Source of the DNA: JADLEX01 sp964586775
GTDB lineage: Bacteria > Lernaellota > Lernaellaia > JACKCT01
Assembly (NCBI GenBank): GCA_964586775.1
Contig: CAZPJD010000092.1
Span: 1-5,020 of the forward strand
Reading direction: 5' to 3'
DNA length: 5,020 nt
Shown: positions 1 through 5,020 of the stretch, piece after piece
How positions within the stretch are numbered: position 1 is the first letter of the stretch
Layout of the letters: every line of letters begins with the position of its first letter
Translations under genes and position numbers: made by a program
The notes under the pieces: model-generated
What the model was told of the DNA's origin: nothing
The model's database searches: none
What the model saw: the letters and a program-made list of their open reading frames with translations, nothing else

Positions 1-905
1 TCGAGGTCGGCGAGTGGGTCGTGGCGATCGGCAACCCCTTCGGACTTTCGCACACGGTCACCGCGGGCATCGTGTCGGCCAAAGGCCGCGTGATCGGCGC
101 GGGACCCTATGACGACTTCATCCAGACCGACGCCTCGATCAACCCCGGCAACTCGGGCGGACCGCTGCTCAACACGCGCGGCGAGGTCATCGGCATCAAC
201 GCGATGATCAACGCCTCGGGGCAGGGCATCGGCTTCGCGATTCCCGTGAATCTCGCGAAAAAGATCGTCGCGCAGCTTCAGGCCAGCGGCACCGTCACGC
301 GCGGCTGGCTCGGCGTGATGATCCAGCCGCTCTCGCCCGAGATCGCCAAGGCCGTGGGCCTCGACGACCCCAAGGGCGCTTTGGTCGGCGACGTGTTCGA
401 CGATTCGCCCGCGGCCAAGGCCGGCATCGAGCGCGGCGACGTGATCCTCAAATTCAATGGCAAGCCTGTTGATGACTCGCACGAGTTGCCGCTTCTCGTT
501 GCCGAAACCGAGGTCGGCGCGAGCGTGCCCGTCGAGGTCTGGCGCGAGGGCAAGTCGAAGAACGTGGACGTGACCGTGGCGCAGATGCCCGAAGAGGGCA
601 CGCCCGCGAAGGCGCAGGACGAGCAGGAGCAGCTCGGCCTGACGGTGACGAGCGTTCCGCCCGATGTCGCGCGGTCGCTGCGCCTCAAATCCGGCGAGGG
701 CGCGCTGGTGGCGCGCGTCGCGTCGGGTAGCGCGGCCGAGGACGCGGGCATCCGCGACGGCGATGTCGTCCTGCAGATCAACCGCAAGCCGGTCGCGGGC
801 CCGAAGGACGTGATCGACGCGCTCACCGGCATGGGGTCCGGACAGACGGCGCTGCTGCTCATCAAACGCGAGGGCGAGACCTTCTTCACGACGCTGGCCA
901 AGTAA
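1..905 (+). CDS. degP: Do/HtrA (DegP/DegQ)-family periplasmic serine protease, 5'-truncated by the window edge
   Basis: Envelope quality-control protease that degrades, and in some family members refolds, misfolded exported proteins in the periplasm. The open frame (codons from position 3) runs off the left edge, so the first ATG/GTG-like codon is not the real start. 300 residues are visible; the family usually has about 450-500. Numbering from position 3: VVAIGNPFG near residues 6-14 and INPGNSGGPL carrying the nucleophile Ser51 (codon 153-155) complete the trypsin-like domain. The His and Asp of the triad and any signal peptide lie outside the window. PDZ1 covers about 100-195 (opening RGWLGV; AGIERGDVI at 140-148). 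A short acidic linker leads to PDZ2, about 210-300 (AGIRDGDVV at 248-256). Two PDZ domains indicate the DegP/DegQ/MucD type rather than single-PDZ DegS. Which paralogue it is cannot be settled without the N-terminal LA loop. The TAA stop is at 903-905, followed by an intrinsic terminator. Confidence 0.95.
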   Translation, partial: EVGEWVVAIGNPFGLSHTVTAGIVSAKGRVIGAGPYDDFIQTDASINPGNSGGPLLNTRGEVIGINAMINASGQGIGFAIPVNLAKKIVAQLQASGTVTRGWLGVMIQPLSPEIAKAVGLDDPKGALVGDVFDDSPAAKAGIERGDVILKFNGKPVDDSHELPLLVAETEVGASVPVEVWREGKSKNVDVTVAQMPEEGTPAKAQDEQEQLGLTVTSVPPDVARSLRLKSGEGALVARVASGSAAEDAGIRDGDVVLQINRKPVAGPKDVIDALTGMGSGQTALLLIKREGETFFTTLAK

Positions 906-928
906 GTTCGAAATCACGAAATCGAGAG

Positions 929-961
929 CGGCGCGGGCCACGGGGTCCGCGCCGGTTTTTT
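929..961 (+). terminator. Rho-independent terminator of the degP-like gene
   Basis: A GC-rich hairpin starts 23 bp after the protease stop codon. The arm CGGCGCGG (929-936) pairs perfectly with CCGCGCCG (947-954), with a further possible G-U pair at 937/946 and a loop of about 8 nt. One G (955) separates it from a run of six T (956-961). This is a textbook intrinsic terminator and suggests most transcripts of the protease gene end before clpB. Confidence 0.88.
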
Positions 962-969
962 GTGCGCGC

Positions 970-997
970 TTGAATCCGGGCGCATCGTGGTTACGTT
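970..997 (+). promoter_or_regulatory. Possible clpB promoter (weak match)
   Basis: After the terminator, clpB needs its own promoter within about 75 bp. The best candidate is TTGAAT (970-975), 16 nt, then TACGTT (992-997). It matches the sigma70 -35 box at 4 of 6 positions and the -10 at only 3 of 6. The -35 also reads CTTGAAT (969-975), close to the heat-shock sigma32 -35 (CTTGAAA), but no CCCCAT-like -10 lies at a suitable distance. I saw no CIRCE-type inverted repeat. A heat-shock promoter is expected for clpB on family grounds but is not demonstrated here. Confidence 0.25.
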
Positions 998-1036
998 GAA
1001 TCGTGAGGCCGCCCAGGTGGCCGACGGAGAACGACG

Positions 1037-3622
1037 ATGCGTACCGACAAATTCACCCTCAAGACGCAGGAGGCGCTCGCCGCCGCCGCATCGATCGCGA
1101 AAAACCACCGGCATCAGGCGGTTGACATCGACCACCTGCTACTCGCCGTTATCGAGCAGGAGGGCGGCATCGTCGGCTCGATCCTCGAGCGCCTGGGCGC
1201 GCACCGCGAGGTGATCGCGGGCGAGATCAAATCAAAACTTGCGGCGATTCCCATCGTCAGCGGCGCGTCGGCCGAAGCCTACATGACGCCGCAGCTCGGC
1301 GGCCTGGTCGAACTCGCGCAGGTCGAGGCCGACCGCATGCGCGACGAATACGTGAGCACCGAGCATCTGCTGATCGCGGCGGCGGGCATGGAGGGCACGC
1401 GCGTCCACGCGATTTTGAAGAGCCACAACGTCACGCCCGACGCCATCTACAAGGTCCTCGCGGCGATCCGCGGAACGCAGCGCGTAACCGACGCGAACCC
1501 CGAGGACAAATACGAGGCGCTCAAGCGCTACGCGACCGATTTCACCGAAGCCGCGCGCAAGGGCAAGCTCGACCCCGTCATCGGCCGCGACGAGGAGATC
1601 CGCCGCGTCATCCAGGTGCTCAATCGACGCAAAAAGAACAATCCGGTTCTGATCGGCGAGCCGGGCGTGGGCAAGACCGCGATTGCCGAGGGCCTCGCGC
1701 AACGCATCGTCGCGGGCGACGTGCCGACGTCGCTCAAGAACAAGCGGCTCGTCGGCCTCGACCTGGGCGCGCTGATCGCGGGCGCGAAGTATCGCGGCGA
1801 GTTCGAGGATCGCCTCAAGGCGGTGCTCAAGGAGGTCATCGAGTCGAACGGCGACGTCGTGCTCTTCATCGACGAGCTGCACACGCTCGTCGGCGCGGGC
1901 GCGGCCGAGGGCGCGATGGACGCGAGCAACCTGCTCAAGCCGAGCCTCGCGCGCGGCGAGCTGCGCTGCGTGGGCGCGACGACGCTCGACGAATACCGCA
2001 AGCACATCGAAAAAGACCCCGCGCTTGAGCGGCGGTTCCAACCGGTGCTCGTGGGCGAGCCGGGCGTCGCCGAGACGATCGCGATCCTGCGCGGCCTCAA
2101 GGAGCGCTACGAAGTGCACCACGGCGTGCGCATCACCGACGGCGCGCTCGTCGGCGCGGCGACGCTCGCAAACCGCTACATCGCCGACCGCTTTTTGCCC
2201 GACAAGGCGATCGATCTGGTGGACGAAGCGGCGGGACGGCTTCGCATCGAGCTCGACTCGATGCCGATGGAACTCGACGCCCTGACGCGCGAGATCGTCG
2301 GAATCGAGATCGAACTCGAGGCGCTCAAGAAGGAGACCGACGCGGCGAGCGGCGAGCGGCGAAAAAAGGCCGAGGCCCGCATCGCCGAACTGCGCGCGCG
2401 CGAAAGTGTGATGAAGGAGCGGTGGGAGGCCGAGAAGATCGCCATCGGGCGTATTCGCGAATTGAAGGAAGAGACGGAGCGCCTGCGCGCGGAGGAGCGC
2501 GATCTGGAGCGCCGGGGCGATCTGGGCCGCGTGGCCGAGATTCGCTACGGCCGCCTACAGGCCCTCGCGCGCGATTTGGAACGCGCCGAGGCCGAGCTCG
2601 CCCGCGTTCAAAAAGACGGCAAGATCCTGAAGGAAGAGGTCGATGCCGAGGACATCTGCGAGATCATCTCGCAATGGACCGGCATCCCCGTGACCAAGAT
2701 GATGCGCGGCGAGATGGACCGTCTCGTCGCGATGGAAGACGAGCTGGCGCGGCGCGTGATCGGTCAGGACGAAGCCGTGCGCGCGGTGGCGAACGCGATC
2801 CGGCGCTCGCGCGCGGGCATCCAGGACCCCGACCGCCCACTGGGCAGCTTCATCTTCATGGGGCCGACCGGCGTGGGCAAGACGGAACTCGCCAAGGCGC
2901 TCTCGGAGTTTCTCTTCGACACCGAGGACGCCATGGTCCGCGTGGACATGAGCGAGTTCATGGAGAAACACTCGGTGTCGCGGCTCATCGGCGCGCCGCC
3001 GGGATACGTGGGCTACGACGAGGGCGGTTACCTGACCGAGGCCGTCCGCCGCCGCCCCTACACGGTCGTGCTCTTCGACGAGATCGAAAAGGCGCACCCC
3101 GAGGTCTTCAACGTCCTGCTCCAGATTCTCGACGACGGGCGCGTGACGGATTCCCACGGGCGCACCGTCGATTTCAAGAACACGATCCTCATCATGACGA
3201 GCAACATCGGCAGCGCGTACATCCAGGAATTCGACGAGTCGCGTTACGACGAAATGCGCCGCATGGTGACGGCGGAGCTGGGTACGCACTTCCGCCCCGA
3301 GTTTCTGAACCGCATCGACGAGGTGGTGATCTTCCACCGGCTCGGCCGTGCGCACCTGCACAGCATCGTGGACATCCAGATCGCGCGGCTGCAGAAGCGC
3401 CTGGGCGACCGACGCATCATGCTCGACCTCGACGACGGCGCGCGGGATCTGATTGTCGAACGCGGCTTCGATCCGGTCTACGGCGCTCGCCCGCTTCGTC
3501 GCGCGATCCAGACGCTGCTGATGGACGAACTCGCGAAGAAGATCCTCACCGGCGAGGTGCGCGACGGGGGCACGGTGCGCGTTCGTGCGCAGGGCGATAC
3601 CCTGACGTTCGAAGCCGCTTGA
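1037..3622 (+). CDS. clpB: ClpB, ATP-dependent protein disaggregase (Hsp100/AAA+)
   Basis: Cytoplasmic hexameric unfoldase that, with DnaK/DnaJ/GrpE, threads polypeptides out of stress-induced aggregates. 861 residues, against 857 in E. coli ClpB. Order: N-terminal Clp-N double repeat (about 1-145); AAA1 with Walker A GEPGVGKT (207-214), pore tyrosine in AGAKYRGE (Tyr252) and Walker B LFIDE (276-280); a full-length coiled-coil M domain (about 410-530, rich in Glu/Arg/Lys heptads), which separates ClpB from ClpA and from the short-M ClpC; AAA2 with Walker A GPTGVGKT (609-616), pore loop GYVGY (656-660, Tyr657), Walker B LFDE (679-682), arginine finger in FLNRIDE (Arg759) and sensor-2 GARPLRR (816-822). 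No ClpP-docking IGF/IGL loop was noticed, as expected for ClpB. The ATG is supported by GGAGA (1026-1030), 6 nt upstream, and by the normal N-terminus MRTDKFTLKTQEAL. Stop is TGA at 3620-3622. All catalytic residues are present. Confidence 0.98.
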   Translation: MRTDKFTLKTQEALAAAASIAKNHRHQAVDIDHLLLAVIEQEGGIVGSILERLGAHREVIAGEIKSKLAAIPIVSGASAEAYMTPQLGGLVELAQVEADRMRDEYVSTEHLLIAAAGMEGTRVHAILKSHNVTPDAIYKVLAAIRGTQRVTDANPEDKYEALKRYATDFTEAARKGKLDPVIGRDEEIRRVIQVLNRRKKNNPVLIGEPGVGKTAIAEGLAQRIVAGDVPTSLKNKRLVGLDLGALIAGAKYRGEFEDRLKAVLKEVIESNGDVVLFIDELHTLVGAGAAEGAMDASNLLKPSLARGELRCVGATTLDEYRKHIEKDPALERRFQPVLVGEPGVAETIAILRGLKERYEVHHGVRITDGALVGAATLANRYIADRFLPDKAIDLVDEAAGRLRIELDSMPMELDALTREIVGIEIELEALKKETDAASGERRKKAEARIAELRARESVMKERWEAEKIAIGRIRELKEETERLRAEERDLERRGDLGRVAEIRYGRLQALARDLERAEAELARVQKDGKILKEEVDAEDICEIISQWTGIPVTKMMRGEMDRLVAMEDELARRVIGQDEAVRAVANAIRRSRAGIQDPDRPLGSFIFMGPTGVGKTELAKALSEFLFDTEDAMVRVDMSEFMEKHSVSRLIGAPPGYVGYDEGGYLTEAVRRRPYTVVLFDEIEKAHPEVFNVLLQILDDGRVTDSHGRTVDFKNTILIMTSNIGSAYIQEFDESRYDEMRRMVTAELGTHFRPEFLNRIDEVVIFHRLGRAHLHSIVDIQIARLQKRLGDRRIMLDLDDGARDLIVERGFDPVYGARPLRRAIQTLLMDELAKKILTGEVRDGGTVRVRAQGDTLTFEAA

Positions 3623-3646
3623 TCCGCGCTTTGAAACAATCGGCGT

Positions 3647-3710
3647 GTGCCACAGTCCCGCCGCGGCGGGGCTGTGCGGGCTCTGAACAGGCGGGGGCGC
3701 CTGTTCCACA
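3647..3710. repeat. Double-hairpin repeat, copy 1 (64-bp core)
   Basis: The core holds two adjacent inverted repeats. Hairpin A: CACAGTCCCGC (3651-3661) pairs with GCGGGGCTGTG (3666-3676), 11 bp including one T-G wobble, around loop CGCG. Hairpin B: GAACAGGCG (3685-3693) pairs with CGCCTGTTC (3698-3706), 9 bp around loop GGGG. The flanks GTGTG (3645-3649) and CACAC (3707-3711) can also pair, which would close a three-way junction. Hairpin A begins 28 nt after the clpB stop. It has no T-tract, so it is not a classic terminator, but it could block 3' exonucleases. The architecture resembles REP/BIME-like dispersed palindromic units; I do not recognise the family. Confidence 0.85.
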
Positions 3711-3759
3711 CACGGGGCTGCGACGACCGGCGCCGCAACTTCTCGTCAGCTTGATTCGG

Positions 3760-3776
3760 ACCGTGAAATACACGGT
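3760..3776. repeat. Small inverted repeat between the two double hairpins
   Basis: ACCGTG (3760-3765) and CACGGT (3771-3776) form a perfect 6-bp stem with loop AAATA. It sits directly before hairpin copy 2. The matching part of unit 1 does not form this stem, so it may be chance or a feature of copy 2 only. There is no T-tract. Confidence 0.4.
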
Positions 3777-3778
3777 GG

Positions 3779-3842
3779 GTGCCACAGTCCCGCGGCGGCG
3801 GGGCTGTGCTGGCTCTAAACAGGCGAGGGCGCCTGTTCCACA
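3779..3842. repeat. Double-hairpin repeat, copy 2 (64-bp core)
   Basis: Direct repeat of the core at 3647-3710 with four substitutions. Hairpin A: CACAGTCCCGC (3783-3793) pairs with GCGGGGCTGTG (3798-3808), 11 bp including one T-G wobble, loop GGCG. Hairpin B: AACAGGCG (3818-3825) pairs with CGCCTGTT (3830-3837), 8 bp, loop AGGG. Read on the minus strand, hairpin B lies 21 nt past the stop of the convergent gene and is followed only by a short TTTAG-type tail. It would be a weak terminator at best, but it could protect mRNA 3' ends of either gene. Confidence 0.85.
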
Positions 3843-3858
3843 TTCACCAAGGCTGCGA

Positions 3859-4962
3859 TTATCGCTTCTCTTCAGCCCCGCGCCGGCGCGCCTCGAAGAA
3901 CCCGCGGCCCTTGGCCGGCGCGCCGCCCCATTTGCCGCCGATCTCGACGCCGCCTTCCCATAAAACCTCGTCCACCTCGTGGTCGGGGAAATCCGCCTTC
4001 ACGATCAGATTCGCCCGGTACTCCGGGATGCTGATCGTCCAGGACGTCTCCCACGAGATGCCCGTGCGCGGTGAGAACCACGTGGACGTGGCCGTGCTCG
4101 TGAACTTGAGCCCGTGTTTCGCGGTGCCGTCGGGCAGGTAGACGTCGCCGAATTGGTGGATGATCCGGTCGCCCTTCCAGAAGACGAAGAGCAGCAGTTC
4201 GGTGTCGCCGTCGAGTTGGAGCGAGTACCAGTCCCATCGGTCGAAGTCGTCGACGTACCAGTTGCCCCACTGCCGGTCCATCCACGCGCGGCCTTGCAGC
4301 GTCACCGCCTTTTCGTCCAGTACGCCCGTGCCGCGGATGTTGGCGTTCGTCACGCTGTAGTACCAGCTATGGCCCTTCTCGCCCATGCGCACCTGGCCAT
4401 CGTTGTCCACGACGAGCGGCGGCTTGTTCGCGCAGACCTCCAGATCCAGTTCCAGGCGCTCGTGCTTGAAGTCGAAGGTGTAGCATAGGAACTTCGGATC
4501 GGGCTGCGTGATCGTGGCGTCGCCGATGGTATAGCTGCGCGCGTAGGCGTCGTGCGACGCGGTTGTCTGCGGCGCGAGGATGGGGATCGTGATATCCGCC
4601 GTGTGCTCGGCGACGATGCCGAAAAGGCGGCCGTCCTTGAGCATGGCGATCATCAGCGTGAAGCGGTTGCCGAACTGATCGTACAGGTGCGCGTTCAGAT
4701 ACCACCACTCGCGCAGGGCGTCGTCATGCAGGATCGCCACGTCGAAGGCGTCGCGCTGCGCCTTCGTCATGCTCGGGAAGTCGAGCCGTCGCAGTTCGTA
4801 GTTCTTCGCGGCCGGCGATGGCGTCGGCGCGGATTTTTCGAGCTGCGCGCGGATCCAATCGCGTCCGACGATGGCGGCGACCAGCGCGATCGCGACGATC
4901 GCGAGAAACGCGGCCACGGCGGCGAGGGCGAGGGTTTTGTCGGGCTTCTTCTCGGTGGTCAT
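3859..4962 (-). CDS. Membrane-anchored CrtC/AttH-like lipocalin-fold protein (predicted secreted hydrolase/hydratase family)
   Basis: 367 residues from the ATG at 4960-4962. Residues 1-9 (MTTEKKPDK) are polar and lysine-rich, 10-33 form one hydrophobic segment without a convincing signal-peptidase site, and the rest is a soluble beta-rich domain. This looks like a signal anchor with the domain in the periplasm. Family marks: REWWYLNAHL (84-93), GHSWYYS (197-203), GRAWMDRQWGNW (224-235), WDWYSLQLDG (243-252), and a C-terminal Gly-rich EGGVEIGG (336-343) followed by GRGFFEA (352-358). These fit the two-domain CrtC/AttH lipocalin-like group, which includes carotenoid 1,2-hydratases, AttH and fungal lipocalin-like Diels-Alderases. 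The substrate is unknown; no carotenoid gene or ABC transporter is adjacent. Only two cysteines occur, Cys160 and Cys177. A TTG 11 codons upstream (4993-4995) overlaps the proposed -10 box, so the ATG is preferred although its ribosome site (TTGGA) is weak. Family confidence is good; function is open. Confidence 0.87.
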   Translation of the reverse strand: MTTEKKPDKTLALAAVAAFLAIVAIALVAAIVGRDWIRAQLEKSAPTPSPAAKNYELRRLDFPSMTKAQRDAFDVAILHDDALREWWYLNAHLYDQFGNRFTLMIAMLKDGRLFGIVAEHTADITIPILAPQTTASHDAYARSYTIGDATITQPDPKFLCYTFDFKHERLELDLEVCANKPPLVVDNDGQVRMGEKGHSWYYSVTNANIRGTGVLDEKAVTLQGRAWMDRQWGNWYVDDFDRWDWYSLQLDGDTELLLFVFWKGDRIIHQFGDVYLPDGTAKHGLKFTSTATSTWFSPRTGISWETSWTISIPEYRANLIVKADFPDHEVDEVLWEGGVEIGGKWGGAPAKGRGFFEARRRGAEEKR

Positions 4963-4985
4963 GTGCGCACGGTCCAAGGGCGGCG

Positions 4986-5014
4986 AATGTAGCAAAGGGG
5001 GGTGGGCATGCCAA
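4986..5014 (-). promoter_or_regulatory. Sigma70-type promoter of the CrtC/AttH-like gene
   Basis: Read on the minus strand, TTGGCA (5014-5009) is followed by a 17-nt spacer and TACATT (4991-4986). The -35 matches consensus at 5 of 6 positions, the -10 at 4 of 6, and the spacing is ideal. Transcription would begin near 4979, giving a leader of about 17 nt before the ATG at 4962. This placement rules out the upstream in-frame TTG codon as the main start. Confidence 0.5.
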
Positions 5015-5020
5015 GGCGGG

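Larger units (their letters stand above)
3617..3858. repeat. Diverged tandem duplication filling the convergent intergenic gap (units 3617-3723 and 3749-3858)
   Basis: Two related units of about 107 and 110 bp lie 132 bp apart, separated by about 25 bp of unrelated sequence (3724-3748). Both open with GCTTGAT (3617-3623 and 3749-3755); in the left unit this contains the TGA stop of clpB. The first 30 bp of the units agree at 20 positions by hand alignment, the central 64 bp at 60 of 64, and both units close with GGCTGCGA (3716-3723 and 3851-3858) after a 3-nt length difference. Upstream of 3617 the match falls to near background. The right unit ends one base before the stop codon of the minus-strand gene, so repeat units account for nearly all of this gap. 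No ORF of its own, transposase or target-site duplication is visible. Confidence 0.75.

Noticed and set aside
21..23. GTG at 21 as the start of the protease gene
   Set aside because: The frame is open upstream to the window edge and encodes the family sequence EVGEWV before it. A start here would remove most of the protease domain.
1232..2122. Minus-strand open frame of 296 codons antisense to clpB
   Set aside because: It is a GC-rich antisense shadow of a well-conserved gene, with Arg/Ala/Asp/Leu-heavy composition and no recognisable domain.
2555..3709. Minus-strand open frame of 384 codons antisense to the clpB 3' half and hairpin copy 1
   Set aside because: Same reason: it mirrors clpB codons, its His/Val/Asp/Arg composition is shadow-like, and its 5' end comes from the repeat.
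3647..3842. CRISPR array
   Set aside because: There are only two repeat copies. The core is longer than usual CRISPR repeats, the flanks are themselves partly duplicated rather than unique spacers, and no cas gene is nearby.
3883..3924. Repeated 10-mer CCGGCGCGCC at 3883-3892 and 3915-3924
   Set aside because: It lies inside the coding sequence in two different reading frames and is easily produced by chance in GC-rich DNA. No larger structure accompanies it.
2422..3963. Long plus-strand open frame of 513 codons overlapping clpB and crossing the repeat region
   Set aside because: It overlaps clpB in another frame and its translation is low-complexity Arg/Gly/Pro/Ala, typical of a GC-rich shadow frame. 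Because 132 is a multiple of three, both repeat copies are read in the same frame and give a repeated peptide, which looks protein-like but is a consequence of the DNA repeat.
4552..4992. Plus-strand open frame of 146 codons opposite the CrtC/AttH-like gene
   Set aside because: It is antisense to the conserved coding sequence and promoter of the minus-strand gene, with no family motif and a composition expected of a complement frame.

Overview
The window is GC-rich (about two thirds G+C by eye) bacterial DNA. It carries three protein genes and one repeat-filled gap. A periplasmic Do/HtrA-type protease with two PDZ domains and a membrane-anchored CrtC/AttH-like protein both point to a diderm (Gram-negative) bacterium. 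The protein style fits deltaproteobacterial-type lineages (Myxococcota, Desulfobacterota and relatives), but nothing here fixes the taxon.

Layout: (1) Positions 1-905, plus strand: the C-terminal 300 residues of a DegP/HtrA-family serine protease; its N-terminus and the His and Asp of the catalytic triad lie upstream of the window. (2) Positions 906-1036: a 131-bp gap with a strong intrinsic terminator (929-961) and the leader of the next gene, so the protease and clpB are probably separate transcription units. (3) Positions 1037-3622, plus strand: a complete clpB of 861 codons, encoding the disaggregase, with every ATPase motif intact. (4) Positions 3623-3858: a convergent intergenic gap made almost wholly of two copies, exactly 132 bp apart, of a double-hairpin repeat. 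(5) Positions 3859-4962, minus strand: a membrane-anchored CrtC/AttH lipocalin-like protein with its own good sigma70-type promoter at the right edge of the window.

The protease and ClpB are both protein-quality-control factors, one for the cell envelope and one for the cytoplasm, and may have been kept together as stress genes. The CrtC/AttH-like gene has no visible functional link to them. I see no new multi-gene system here. The least explained element is the paired double-hairpin repeat between clpB and the convergent gene: its two copies differ only at positions that leave the core stems paired.
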